A DNA stretch of 64,000 nucleotides from Saccharopolyspora shandongensis (lineage in GTDB: Bacteria > Actinomycetota > Actinomycetes > Mycobacteriales > Pseudonocardiaceae), in assembly GCF_900106995.1 (NCBI RefSeq), contig NZ_FNOK01000013.1, positions 124,001 to 188,000 of the forward strand, written 5' to 3'. A program made the translations under genes and the position numbers. Positions 52,422-61,698 of the stretch are shown here, in pieces. Position 1 is the first letter of the stretch; the number at the start of each line of letters is the position of its first letter. A model generated the notes under the pieces. The model worked only from the letters and a program-made list of their open reading frames with translations, ran no database searches and was not told where the DNA came from.

Positions 52422-52681
52422 CGTCGTTCGCCGGCGGACCGGAGCCAGGCTCTGGCGGCGGTTTCCCGGTGCTGTTGGTGGTTTCCTGTGGCGAACCGGC
52501 GCTGCCCGCGATCGCCGCCTCCGGCTCCGACGGGCGCCGCCGCGGAGTCATCCCGCCGTCAAGGTCCGCCCGCTGCCTGTAGGAATCGCGTCAAGAGCCC
52601 GCTCCGGCGCCGCTCGGCGAGCTTCACTGAACACGTCACCGCCGACAGAGGACGGTGCTCATCAGATCCGGGGGCGTCGTG

Positions 52682-53173
52682 ATGATCATGTTCCGGCGTG
52701 GCCTGGTTCGCCGGTCGGTGGCCGGGCCCGCGACATCGTCCGCGGTCGGTTTCTTCGCGGTCGTGGCGGGGATGGCGCCCACGGCCGTGGCGGTCTGGTG
52801 GTCGGGCGGGCAGGTGGCCGGGTTGGTCGTGCTGTGCCTCGTCGCCGGCGGCTACGGCCTCGCCGTCCGCAACGCCACCGGCGCGCTGGTCACCGCGGCG
52901 CTGGGCTGGATGTTGTTCAACGGTTTCGTCGTGCATTCCCACGGCGATCTCGGCTGGGACTCCGGCGACGCCGTTCGACTGGCCGCGCTGACCGGTGCGG
53001 CGCTGCTCGGCGCGCTCCTGGGCAAGGCCTGGGCCGCCCGCCACGAGCGGCCGGTGGTCCTCGAGACCATCCCGGCGCCCAGGGCCGTGCAGCCTGCGAG
53101 CGGACTCGCCAAGGCCGCTTCCTCCCCCGAGGCCGCGGTGCCGCCGGCCCGGGAGTCCCGGCCCGTGGCGTGA
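52682..53173 (+). CDS. Small membrane protein ahead of kdpD
   Basis: The 163-residue protein has three or four hydrophobic spans (V-G-F-F-A-V-V-A-G-M, V-A-G-L-V-V-L-C-L-V, A-L-V-T-A-A-L-G-W-M and L-A-A-L-T-G-A-A-L-L) and a proline/alanine-rich tail. The H-S-H-G-D-L-G-W segment lies between spans 3 and 4. I do not recognise the family; its size and layout resemble the DUF4118 membrane part of sensor kinases. It lies 76 bases upstream of kdpD in the same direction and may be cotranscribed. ATG 52,682 follows a G-rich stretch. Confidence 0.6.
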   Translation: MIMFRRGLVRRSVAGPATSSAVGFFAVVAGMAPTAVAVWWSGGQVAGLVVLCLVAGGYGLAVRNATGALVTAALGWMLFNGFVVHSHGDLGWDSGDAVRLAALTGAALLGALLGKAWAARHERPVVLETIPAPRAVQPASGLAKAASSPEAAVPPARESRPVA

Positions 53174-53249
53174 GCCGGGAAGGGGTGCGCACACTGGTCG
53201 TGAGCACCCGAACGGCCGTGCGCCGATCCGCACCGCGGAGGTGAGGCGG

Positions 53250-55835
53250 ATGCCACGCGGACGACTGCGCGTCTACCTCGGTGCCGCGCCCGGCGTCGGC
53301 AAGACCTACGCCATGCTCTGCGAGGGCCACCGCCGCCAGGACCGGGGCACCGACGTGGTCGTGGGCTACGTCGAAACCTACGACCGCCCCCGCACCGCCG
53401 AGCTGCTCGACGGCCTGGAGGTCCTCCCGCGCCGGACGCTCGGCTACCGCGGCGCCGCGTTCACCGAGCTCGACGTGGACGCCGTCCTCGCCCGCCGCCC
53501 GGAGGTCGCGCTGATCGACGAGCTCGCTCACACCAACGTGCCCGGTTCCGGCCGCACCAAGCGGTGGCAGGACATCGAGGAGGTGCTCGACGCGGGCATC
53601 GACGTGATCTCCACGGTGAACATCCAGCACCTCGAATCGCTCAACGACGTCGTCGAGCACATCACCGGCATCCCGCAGCGCGAAACCGTGCCCGACGAAG
53701 TGGTGCGCCGCGCGGAACAGGTCGAGCTCGTCGACATGACCGCGGAGGCCCTGCGCCGCCGGATGGCCCACGGCAACGTCTACCCGCCCGAGAAGATCGA
53801 CGCGGCGCTGAGCAACTACTTCCGCGTCGGCAACCTCACGGCGCTGCGCGAACTCGCGCTGCTGTGGCTGGCCGACAAGGTCGACGAACAGCTCGACAGC
53901 TACCGGGCGGCGCACGACATCACCGGCACCTGGGAGGCCCGCGAACGCGTCGTCGTCGCGCTCACCGGCGGTGCCGAAGGCGAGACGCTGATCCGCCGGG
54001 CCGCCCGAATCGCCGAACGCGCCCGCGGCGCGGACCTCCTCGCGGTGCACGTCGTGCGCGGCGACGGGCTTTCCGATGCCAGCCCCGCGCACCTGGCGCG
54101 GCAGCGCGCCCTGATCGAGGACCTCGGCGGCACCTACCACCAGGTCGTCGGCGAGGACATCCCCAGCGCGCTGCTGGACTTCGCGCGCGGCGTCAACGCC
54201 ACCCAGCTCGTGCTCGGCGCTTCCCGCCGGGGCCGGCTGGCGCAGCTGTTCTCGCGCGGCGTGGGCGTCACGACCACCGCCCGCTCCGGCCCCATTGACG
54301 TGCACATGGTCACCCACGAGCGCGTCGGCCACCGGCAGTGGCTGCCCACCTTCGCGCCGGGCGTCGGCTGGCGGCGCCGCATCGCCGGTTTCGCCTTGGC
54401 AGCGCTCGGCATTCCGCTGCTGACCGCGCTCCTGGAGCTCGCGCGCAACGACCTCTCGCTGCCCAGCGAGATCCTGCTGTTCCTCGTGCTGGTCGTCGGC
54501 ATCGCGCTCGTCGGCGGGTGCTGGCCCGCGATCTCCGCAGCGCTGGCGGCCTTCCTGGTGCTGAACTACTACTTCACCCCGCCGCTGTACGTGTGGACGA
54601 TCGCCGACCCCGACAACCTCCTCGCGCTGATCGTCTTCGCGGTCGTGGCGATCGCGGTCAGCGCGGTCGTCGACCTAGCGGCCCGCCGCGCCCGCGAAGC
54701 CGCCCGCGCGAGAGCCGAAGCCGCCGTCCTGTCCAACCTCGCCGGCAGCGTCCTGCGCGGCGAACACCCCCTGTCCGCGCTGCTGTCCCGGCTCCGCGAA
54801 ACCTTCGCGCAGGACTCCGCGACCCTGTTGGAGCGGCGGCCCGAATCCGGTCGCACACCGGAGGAACAGCACGATCCGCGGGCCTGGCACGTCGTGGACG
54901 CCGCCGGTGCGCCGCCGTGCCCCAGCCCGGACGCGGGCGACACCCACATCGCCGTCGGCGAGGACCTCGCGCTGGCCCTGCGCGGCCCCACCCTCCCGGC
55001 CGCCGACCGCCGCGTCCTCGAAGCCTTCGCCACCCAGGCCGCCGTCGCGCTCCACCAGCACCGGCTGGCCGAGCAGGCCGAGCAATCCCGGCAGCTCACC
55101 GCGGCGAACGAGATGCGCACCGCGCTGCTCGCCGCCGTCAGCCACGACCTGCGCACCCCGCTGGCGTCGGCCTCCGCCGCCGTCGAGAGCCTCCTCAGCG
55201 ACGACGTCGCCTGGAGCGAGGAGGACGAGGCCGAACTCCTCGACGCCGCCTACCAATCGCTGGTCCGGCTGGACCGGCTGGTCGCCAACCTGCTCGACAT
55301 GAGCCGCCTGCAGTCCGGCACCCTCGGCATCGCCACCCGGCAGCTGGCCGTCGCCGATGCCGTGCCGCAGGCGCTCGACGGCCTGGACGCGAACGGCCGG
55401 GTGCGGATCCAGATTCCCGAGGCGCTGCCCGACGTCCTCGCCGATCCCGGCCTGCTCGAACGGGTCCTGGCCAACCTCATCGGCAACGCCCTGCACTACA
55501 ACCCGCCCGGCCGGTCCGTGCTCGTGACCGCCAGCGCGCTCGCCGACCACGTCGAAGTCCGCATCATCGACCGCGGCCCAGGCGTCCGGCCGGAAGACCA
55601 GGAGAAGATCTTCCTGCCGTTCCAACGCCTCGGCGACCGCGACAAGAACACCGGCGTCGGGCTCGGGCTCGCCCTCGCCCGCGGCCTCACCGAGGCCATG
55701 CACGGCACGCTCACCCCAGACGAGACCCCGGGCGGCGGGCTCACCATGGTCCTGACCCTGCCGACGGCCGAACCTCCAGCGATACCGGCACAATCTTCTG
55801 CCGAACGGCCCACACCGCGCGGGAGCATCCGGTGA
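53250..55835 (+). CDS. kdpD: Sensor histidine kinase KdpD, orphan
   Basis: The 861-residue protein has the KdpD N-terminal domain with Walker A G-A-A-P-G-V-G-K-T (residues 11-19), a universal-stress-like domain (about 225-350), four membrane spans (about 385-485, DUF4118), a GAF-like region, and a kinase core with His632 in A-V-S-H-D-L-R-T-P-L, the N box N-A-L-H-Y-N-P-P-G and D-R-G-P-G-V. KdpD normally senses potassium or turgor and phosphorylates KdpE to induce kdpFABC. None of these genes lies in the surrounding sequence; the next gene is on the opposite strand. ATG 53,250 follows GGAGG. Confidence 0.9.
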   Translation: MPRGRLRVYLGAAPGVGKTYAMLCEGHRRQDRGTDVVVGYVETYDRPRTAELLDGLEVLPRRTLGYRGAAFTELDVDAVLARRPEVALIDELAHTNVPGSGRTKRWQDIEEVLDAGIDVISTVNIQHLESLNDVVEHITGIPQRETVPDEVVRRAEQVELVDMTAEALRRRMAHGNVYPPEKIDAALSNYFRVGNLTALRELALLWLADKVDEQLDSYRAAHDITGTWEARERVVVALTGGAEGETLIRRAARIAERARGADLLAVHVVRGDGLSDASPAHLARQRALIEDLGGTYHQVVGEDIPSALLDFARGVNATQLVLGASRRGRLAQLFSRGVGVTTTARSGPIDVHMVTHERVGHRQWLPTFAPGVGWRRRIAGFALAALGIPLLTALLELARNDLSLPSEILLFLVLVVGIALVGGCWPAISAALAAFLVLNYYFTPPLYVWTIADPDNLLALIVFAVVAIAVSAVVDLAARRAREAARARAEAAVLSNLAGSVLRGEHPLSALLSRLRETFAQDSATLLERRPESGRTPEEQHDPRAWHVVDAAGAPPCPSPDAGDTHIAVGEDLALALRGPTLPAADRRVLEAFATQAAVALHQHRLAEQAEQSRQLTAANEMRTALLAAVSHDLRTPLASASAAVESLLSDDVAWSEEDEAELLDAAYQSLVRLDRLVANLLDMSRLQSGTLGIATRQLAVADAVPQALDGLDANGRVRIQIPEALPDVLADPGLLERVLANLIGNALHYNPPGRSVLVTASALADHVEVRIIDRGPGVRPEDQEKIFLPFQRLGDRDKNTGVGLGLALARGLTEAMHGTLTPDETPGGGLTMVLTLPTAEPPAIPAQSSAERPTPRGSIR

Positions 55836-55851
55836 CTGCTGCGGAACGGCG

Positions 55852-56598
55852 TCAGGACGCGGCGGATCCGGCTTGCTCGGCCACGAGAGCGATCGGCGTT
55901 TCGCCGCAGCGCCTGAGCACCACGCCGTTCTCGGCGCGCGGGATCGCGCCTGCGCTCCACCACGCCGGCACGTCCAGTTCGCGGGCGAGCGCGCCCGTCG
56001 CCTGCCCGACGTTGTTGGAAACGATGAACCTGCCCTGGGAGTTGACCAGCGCGGCTCGGCCGCGGAAGTCGCGCAGGTGCGGGAACACCGCGCGCTCGAA
56101 GTCCTTCACGAACACGTCCGCGCCGACGACTCCGGCGAAGCCCTGCCGGACGTTCAGCGGCACGGTGAAGGTCAGCGCGTACTCGTCGCTGCACAGGTAA
56201 TCGACGTAGGGGCCGGTGATGTGCCGCTGCGCGGTTTCGCGCGGGATGGTGAACCAGGGCTGCCGCGTGTAGTCCAGGAAGTGCTCGCTGGCCGGGTCCA
56301 GGCTGATGAGGAGCTGCACGGGTTCCTCGCCCGGCGTCAGGGTCCACCACTGGAAACCCAGCTCCTGGTCGACCAGCAGGTTCGGCGCGGTGATGAAACC
56401 GGCCCCGGTCACCAGCTCGCCGAGGGCACCGACCACCTCCGGGCGCAGCCGGGCCAGGTCGCGGGCCCGCAACGAATCCTCGGCGAGCAGGGCCTCGGCG
56501 CCGCTGCGGATCGCCGCCAAGCGCGCGAAGACGTCCTCCACCAGCGTCGAAACGTGGTCGATGATCTCGTCGCCGACCAGTGTGCGCGTGTCCTTCAC
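55852..56598 (-). CDS. Soluble Cache-domain protein
   Basis: The 248-residue protein has no membrane segment. The central part (residues about 80-190) has W-W-T-L, D-P-A-S-E-H-F-L-D-Y-T-R-Q-P-W-F and G-P-Y-V-D-Y-L-C-S-D-E-Y-A-L-T-F-T-V-P-L, the pattern of a PDC/Cache ligand-binding domain. The later G-V-V-G-A-D-V-F-V-K-D-F-E completes it. Cache domains are usually extracellular sensor modules; a free-standing cytoplasmic one beside a GntR regulator and a solute importer suggests an intracellular sensor for the imported solute. GTG 56,598 follows AGGTGG. It is transcribed in the same direction as the GntR gene, 144 bases downstream. Confidence 0.75.
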   Translation of the reverse strand: MKDTRTLVGDEIIDHVSTLVEDVFARLAAIRSGAEALLAEDSLRARDLARLRPEVVGALGELVTGAGFITAPNLLVDQELGFQWWTLTPGEEPVQLLISLDPASEHFLDYTRQPWFTIPRETAQRHITGPYVDYLCSDEYALTFTVPLNVRQGFAGVVGADVFVKDFERAVFPHLRDFRGRAALVNSQGRFIVSNNVGQATGALARELDVPAWWSAGAIPRAENGVVLRRCGETPIALVAEQAGSAAS

Positions 56599-56742
56599 GT
56601 TGCGACCACCTCATGCACGTGCCGATTGCGTCGCCGGCTGCCGATGTTGGGGTTGGGTCAGCGTAGCGGCATGCCTCCAGCCGGTGCGCGCATTGCGCCA
56701 AGCCGTTTCGCGGCGCATGTGCCGGGTGCCCGGAATGCCCTG

Positions 56743-57483
56743 CTACCGGGTCAGTTCCAGGTGGACTTCGGCCGCGCGGTCCACGGCCGCGAGGATGTGC
56801 TTCTCCGTGAGCGTTCGGGCCAGCGGGCCATCGGCGCGCGCTATCGCCTCCGCGATCGCGCGGTGCTCGGAGTGGGAGCGGTCGGCTCCCCCGCCGCATC
56901 CGGCCGACAGCCACAGCACGGCGCCGAGCTCGCCCTGCAACTGGACCTCCTGCTGGGTCAGCCTGCTCGACTGGGCCGCGGCGGCGACTTCGAGGTGGAA
57001 CTGCCGTTCCGCGCGGGCGGTGTCGTTCCCGCTGGTACCGCGCACGTCGTCGGCGGTCTGTTCGAGCCGCTCGAGGTCCTCCGGCGAGCTGCGCTCGGCC
57101 GCGAGGCGGGCGGCCGCCCCGGCGATGGCCGCGTAGTGGTCGCCGAGGTCGCGCAGCTCGCCGAGGCTCACGTCGCGCAGCCGCTCGCGCCAGAACTCGC
57201 CGCCGTGGTCGCGCGGGGCCTGCACGAAGCTGCCGCCGCTGCGCCCGCGCCGGGTCTCCACCAGGCCCTGCTGCCGCAGGGCCATGAGCGCTTCGCGGAT
57301 GGTGACCGTCGAGACGCCGAACTGACCGGCCAGCTCCGCTTCGCTGGGCAGCTGCTCCTCGTCGGCGAGCAGGCCCAGCGTGATGGCGTCGACCAGCCGC
57401 CTGGTCACCGCCTCCACGCGGCCGGTCTGGTCCAGCGGCGCGAACATCGCTGATCGCGCGCGATGCGGCACCCGTTCGCCCAT
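56743..57483 (-). CDS. GntR-family regulator, FadR/FCD subgroup
   Basis: The 246-residue protein has a winged helix at about residues 22-90 (L-P-S-E-A-E-L-A-G-Q-F-G-V-S-T-V-T-I-R-E-A-L) and an FCD all-helical effector domain with the metal-site pattern D-x(3)-H...H...H. It diverges from the aldehyde dehydrogenase gene, and a palindrome at 57,545-57,562 sits in the shared promoter. It probably represses the ALDH/ABC operon until the substrate, perhaps a polyamine or amino acid, is present. ATG 57,483 follows AGGAG. Confidence 0.87.
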   Translation of the reverse strand: MGERVPHRARSAMFAPLDQTGRVEAVTRRLVDAITLGLLADEEQLPSEAELAGQFGVSTVTIREALMALRQQGLVETRRGRSGGSFVQAPRDHGGEFWRERLRDVSLGELRDLGDHYAAIAGAAARLAAERSSPEDLERLEQTADDVRGTSGNDTARAERQFHLEVAAAAQSSRLTQQEVQLQGELGAVLWLSAGCGGGADRSHSEHRAIAEAIARADGPLARTLTEKHILAAVDRAAEVHLELTR

Positions 57484-57544
57484 GTGCTTCCCCGGCTCCT
57501 CTCGGTCCTACGGAACCAATCTTGCCGGAAGGCCTTGTCATATT

Positions 57545-57562
57545 ACATATGGTCTTATATGT
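57545..57562. promoter_or_regulatory. Candidate GntR operator
   Basis: ACATATGGTCTTATATGT has ACATA/TATGT arms around 8 bases, lies in an unusually A+T-rich part of the 127-base gap between the GntR gene and the ALDH gene, and is 49 bases before the ALDH start. FCD-type GntR proteins bind short palindromes of this sort. Confidence 0.6.
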
Positions 57563-57610
57563 TTTCGTCCCACCGAGACCCCCTCTGCCCCTCTGACTAG
57601 GAGCTATCCA

Positions 57611-59029
57611 GTGGAGCTCAAGCACTTCGTGGGCGGCGAGTACATCGATTCCCGCGCGGACCGGGTCGCCGAGATCATCGATCCGGTCACCGGCCGGCCC
57701 TACTGCACCGCGCCCGTCGCCGACGCCCAGGACGTGGACCACGCGATGCGGACCGCGTCGACGGCGTTCCGGAAGTGGCGCGACACCACCCCCGCCGAAC
57801 GCCAGCTCGCGCTGACCCGCATCGCCGACGCGATCGAGGCCCGCGCCGACGAGATCGTGCGCGTCGAATCAGCCGACACCGGCAAACCGCTCGCGCTCAC
57901 CCACGCCGAGGAAATCCCGATGGTGCTCGACCAGGTGCGCTTCTTCGCCGGCGCGGCCCGGGTGCTGGAGGGCAAGGCCGCGGGCGAGTACCTGGCCGGG
58001 CACACCTCCTACGTCCGCCGCGAACCCGTCGGCGTGTGCGCGCAGGTGACGCCGTGGAACTACCCGCTGCTGATGGCGATCTGGAAGATCGCGCCCGCGC
58101 TGGCCGCCGGCAACACCGTGGTCCTCAAGCCCGCCGACACCACCCCGGCGTCGACGCTGCTGCTGGCCGAGATCTGCGCCGAATTCCTGCCGCCGGGCGT
58201 GTTCAACGTGCTCTGCGGCGACCGCGACACCGGCCGCGAGCTCGTGACGCACCCGATCCCGGCGATGGCCTCGATCACCGGCTCGGTGCGCGCCGGGATC
58301 GAGGTCGCCGGGGCCGCGGCCACCGATCTCAAGCGCGTGCACCTGGAACTCGGCGGCAAGGCGCCGGTGCTGGTCTTCGCCGACGCCGATCTGGCCGCCG
58401 CCGCGGAAGGCATCGCCGCCGCCGGGTTCTTCAACGCCGGGCAGGACTGCACCGCCGCCACCAGGGTGCTGGTGCACGAATCGGTGCACGACGAGTTCGT
58501 CGCCGCGCTGGTCGAGCAGGCCGGCGCGACCCGGACCGGCAAGCCCGACGACGACGATGCGGCCTACGGCCCGCTGAACAACGCCGCCCAGCTGCAGCGG
58601 GTATCCGGGTTCGTCGAGCGGCTGCCCGACCACGCCGTCGTCCGCAGCGGCGGGCGGCGCGTCGGCGACCAGGGCTACTTCTTCGAACCGACCGTGATCT
58701 CCGATGTGCGCCAGGACGACGAGATCGTGCAGAACGAGGTCTTCGGCCCGGTGATCACCGTGCAGCGCTTCGCCGACGAGGACGAAGCGCTGGCCAACGC
58801 CAACGGCGTCGACTACGCCCTCGCCTCCTCGGTGTGGACCGCCGACCACGGGCGCGCCATGCGGGTGTCCCGCGAGCTGGACTTCGGCTGCGTCTGGATC
58901 AACACGCACATCCCGCTGGTGGCCGAGATGCCGCACGGCGGCTTCAAGAAATCGGGCTACGGCAAGGACCTCTCGCTGTACGGCCTGGAGGACTACACGC
59001 GCATCAAGCACGTCATGAGCGCTTTCTGA
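57611..59029 (+). CDS. Aldehyde dehydrogenase, amino-aldehyde (PatD/BetB) type
   Basis: The 472-residue NAD(P)-dependent enzyme has the phosphate-binding T-G-S-V-R-A-G block, the general base Glu246 in L-E-L-G-G-K, the nucleophile Cys280 in G-Q-D-C-T-A and the P-W-N-Y-P motif near residue 155. G-Q-D-C-T-A is typical of aminobutyraldehyde and betaine aldehyde dehydrogenases. GTG 57,611 follows AGGAG. The genes after it encode a polyamine-type ABC importer, so oxidation of 4-aminobutanal or a similar amino-aldehyde is likely. It is separated from potA by repeat copy A. Confidence 0.85.
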   Translation: MELKHFVGGEYIDSRADRVAEIIDPVTGRPYCTAPVADAQDVDHAMRTASTAFRKWRDTTPAERQLALTRIADAIEARADEIVRVESADTGKPLALTHAEEIPMVLDQVRFFAGAARVLEGKAAGEYLAGHTSYVRREPVGVCAQVTPWNYPLLMAIWKIAPALAAGNTVVLKPADTTPASTLLLAEICAEFLPPGVFNVLCGDRDTGRELVTHPIPAMASITGSVRAGIEVAGAAATDLKRVHLELGGKAPVLVFADADLAAAAEGIAAAGFFNAGQDCTAATRVLVHESVHDEFVAALVEQAGATRTGKPDDDDAAYGPLNNAAQLQRVSGFVERLPDHAVVRSGGRRVGDQGYFFEPTVISDVRQDDEIVQNEVFGPVITVQRFADEDEALANANGVDYALASSVWTADHGRAMRVSRELDFGCVWINTHIPLVAEMPHGGFKKSGYGKDLSLYGLEDYTRIKHVMSAF

Positions 59030-59053
59030 CCAGCCTTGAATTTCCAAACGCAT

Positions 59054-59250
59054 TTTGCGTGGCGGTGCGGGTAGCGGCCCCCTGCGGGAGTTACGGCCGC
59101 GGCCTGGACTCCGGGATCCCCGACTTACGCATGCCCAATACGCGGCATCGGGGCTGTCCTCGCCCAGTAGCCCAGAAGGGCGGGCACCGCCTGAGAACCC
59201 GCGGCGGTGCAGGTTGCGAGCGTGGGCCAAACGGCTGCGCCGCTTCAACG
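59054..59250 (+). repeat. Dispersed structured intergenic repeat, copy A
   Basis: The element starts 25 bases after the ALDH stop and ends about 50 bases before potA. It aligns with 10,511-10,670 (minus strand) in blocks such as GATCCCCGACTTACG, CAATACGCGGCATCGGGG and GAGAACCCGCGGCGGTGC, and its first 60 bases align with 15,250-15,310. The inner stem CCCCGA/TCGGGG is kept; the outer stem of copy B is replaced. In all three places it follows a gene in the same orientation. Confidence 0.8.
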
Positions 59251-59302
59251 AAAACAGGCAAAGCCACGTCCAGACCCGCCTCTAGAACAGGAAAGGCAGA
59301 CG

Positions 59303-60394
59303 ATGTCGCCGAATTCAACTTCACCGCTGGCCGGCAGCCCGACGGCCGCGGCGGCGAGCGAGGCGGAGCCCGCCGTGCGGCTGCGCGATCTGCGCATGTC
59401 CTTCGGCCAGGTGCACGCCGTCGACGGGGTCGACCTCGACATCGCCGGCGGGGAGTTCTTCTCCATGCTCGGGCCGTCGGGATCGGGCAAGACGACGGTG
59501 CTGCGCATGATCGCGGGATTCCAGCTGCCCACCAGCGGCACGGTGGAACTCGACGGCCAGGACGTCAGCCGGGCGGCACCGTTCCAACGCGACGTCAACA
59601 CGGTCTTCCAGGACTACGCCCTGTTCCCGCACATGACCGTGCTGGGCAACGTGGAGTACGGGCTGCGGGTCAAGCGGGTGCCGAAGGCGGAGCGCCGCGA
59701 GCGCGCCCTGCAGGCGCTGCGCAGCGTGCGGCTGGGCGAGCACGGTGACCGCAAGCCCTCGCAGCTCTCCGGTGGCCAGCGCCAACGCGTGGCGCTGGCG
59801 CGCGCGCTGGTCAACCGGCCGAAGGTGCTGCTGCTGGACGAACCGCTGGGCGCGCTGGACCTCAAGCTCCGCCAGGAGATGCAGTTGGAGCTCAAGCAGA
59901 TCCAGCGCGAGGTCGGCATCACGTTCGTCTTCGTCACCCACGACCAGGACGAGGCGCTGACGATGAGCGACCGCATCGCGGTGTTCAACCAGGGGCGCAT
60001 CGAGCAGGTCGGCACCCCGGCGGAGGTCTACGAACGGCCTGCCAGCCCGTTCGTCGCCGGCTTCGTCGGCACCTCGAACCTGCTCAGCGGTTCCAGCGCG
60101 GAAGCGGTCATCGGCAGCCCGGGCGTCTACAGCATCCGGCCCGAGAAGATCCGTATCCACGCCGATCTCGACCGCGGCACGGCATCGGGCGAAACCAGCG
60201 CCGCCGGCACGGTGACCGACGCCGTCTACGCCGGGGCGTCGGTGCGCTACGAGGTGTCGCTGGACGCGGGCGCGCGGCTTTCCGTGGTGCGCCCCAATGC
60301 CGGCACCGCCGACCTCGACCACCCCGCGGGCAGCAAGGTCCGCCTCGTCTGGCGCGACGAGCACAGCTTCCGCCTCACCGAAGCCGATCGCTGA
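59303..60394 (+). CDS. potA: ABC transporter ATP-binding protein, PotA type
   Basis: The 363-residue ATPase has Walker A G-P-S-G-S-G-K-T-T near residue 57, the Q-loop Q-D-Y-A-L-F-P-H, the signature L-S-G-G-Q-R-Q-R and Walker B L-L-L-D-E-P-L-G-A-L-D. A TOBE-like regulatory tail follows residue 250 (R-P-E-K-I-R). Spermidine/putrescine and related import ATPases share this layout. Downstream are the binding protein and two permeases with spacings of 26, 72 and 134 bases. ATG 59,303 follows GGAAAGG. Confidence 0.88.
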   Translation: MSPNSTSPLAGSPTAAAASEAEPAVRLRDLRMSFGQVHAVDGVDLDIAGGEFFSMLGPSGSGKTTVLRMIAGFQLPTSGTVELDGQDVSRAAPFQRDVNTVFQDYALFPHMTVLGNVEYGLRVKRVPKAERRERALQALRSVRLGEHGDRKPSQLSGGQRQRVALARALVNRPKVLLLDEPLGALDLKLRQEMQLELKQIQREVGITFVFVTHDQDEALTMSDRIAVFNQGRIEQVGTPAEVYERPASPFVAGFVGTSNLLSGSSAEAVIGSPGVYSIRPEKIRIHADLDRGTASGETSAAGTVTDAVYAGASVRYEVSLDAGARLSVVRPNAGTADLDHPAGSKVRLVWRDEHSFRLTEADR

Positions 60395-60420
60395 TCCCTC
60401 CGACGAACAGGAGAAAACCG

Positions 60421-61626
60421 ATGCGCAACCGCAAGAAGATGGGCCTGCTCGCGGGCGTGCTGGCCGCCACCACCGCAGTCGCCGCCTGCGGCACGGCCGG
60501 CTCCTCGAACCCGCCGCCCGGCGGCCACGGCTTCAAGCCGCCCGCGCTGCCCGCCCTCAACGCACTCGGCCAGCCCGAGGGCGAGCTCAACGTCCTCGCC
60601 TGGCCCGGCTACGCCGAGGACGGATCCAACGACCCCGCGGTGGACTGGGTGACGCCATTCGAGCAGGAAACCGGCTGCCAGGTCAACGTCAAGCCGTTCG
60701 GCACCTCCGACGAGGCCGTGAACCTGATGAAGACCGGCCAGTACGACGTGATCTCCGCATCGGGCGACGCCTCGCTGCGGCTGGTGGCGGCGGGCGACGT
60801 CGAACCGGTCAACACCGCGCTGGTCCCCAACTACAACGACGTGTTCCCGTTCCTGAAGGACAAGCCGTGGAACAGCGTCGACGGCACCTCCTACGGCGTG
60901 CCGCACGGCTGGGGCGCGAACCTGCTGACCTACCGCACGGACAAGGTCCAGCCCGCCCCCGACTCGTGGTCGGTGATGTTCGACCCGAACTCGCCGCAGA
61001 AGGGCAAGATCGTCGCCTACGACTCGCCGATCTACATCGCCGACGCGGCGCTCTACCTGATGAAGCACCGGCCCGAGCTGGGCATCACCAACCCCTACGC
61101 GCTCGACGACAAGCAGTTCCAGGCTTCCGTCGACCTGCTCAAGCAGCAGCGGCCGATGGTCAGCGAGTACTGGTCGGACTACCTCAAGGAGAGCCAGGCC
61201 CTCAAGAGCGGTGACGCGAACGTCGGAACCGCCTGGCAGGTCACGGTGAACCTGACCCAGTCCGAAGGCGCCCCGGTCGCCGCCACGCTGCCCACCGAAG
61301 GCGCCACCGGCTGGTCGGACACCTGGATGGTCTCGGCGAAGTCGAAGCACAAGACCTGCGCCTACAAGTGGCTCAACCACATCGTGAGCCCGCAGGCCAA
61401 CGCCAAGGTCGCCGAGTACTTCGGGGAATCCCCGGCCAACCCGAAGGCGTGCGAGCTCACCGAGGACCGCAACCACTGCACGACCTACCACGCCGGGGAC
61501 GCCGACTACGCCTCGAAGATCTGGTACTGGACGACGCCGATCGAGCAGTGCCTCGACGGGCGCACCGACGTGAAGTGCAAGGACTACGGCGAGTGGACTC
61601 GCGCCTGGACCGAGATCAAGGGCTGA
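60421..61626 (+). CDS. potD: Solute-binding lipoprotein, PotD type
   Basis: The 401-residue protein has a signal peptide with the lipobox V-A-A-C near residue 23 and then the PotD-like alternation of short alpha and beta segments: L-N-V-L-A-W-P-G-Y-A-E-D, D-V-I-S-A-S-G-D-A and V-P-H-G-W-G-A-N-L-L. Extra cysteines in C-A-Y-K-W-L, N-P-K-A-C-E-L and N-H-C-T-T suggest disulphides outside the cell. It should be anchored to the outer face of the membrane and deliver polyamine-like or amino-acid-derived solutes to the permeases. The ligand is not readable. Confidence 0.85.
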   Translation: MRNRKKMGLLAGVLAATTAVAACGTAGSSNPPPGGHGFKPPALPALNALGQPEGELNVLAWPGYAEDGSNDPAVDWVTPFEQETGCQVNVKPFGTSDEAVNLMKTGQYDVISASGDASLRLVAAGDVEPVNTALVPNYNDVFPFLKDKPWNSVDGTSYGVPHGWGANLLTYRTDKVQPAPDSWSVMFDPNSPQKGKIVAYDSPIYIADAALYLMKHRPELGITNPYALDDKQFQASVDLLKQQRPMVSEYWSDYLKESQALKSGDANVGTAWQVTVNLTQSEGAPVAATLPTEGATGWSDTWMVSAKSKHKTCAYKWLNHIVSPQANAKVAEYFGESPANPKACELTEDRNHCTTYHAGDADYASKIWYWTTPIEQCLDGRTDVKCKDYGEWTRAWTEIKG

Positions 61627-61698
61627 CGCGAGCCGCGGTCGGTGGAGGCGAGGGGCATCCACCGACCGCCCACCCCCGACGAGCGAGGATCGAAAGAG

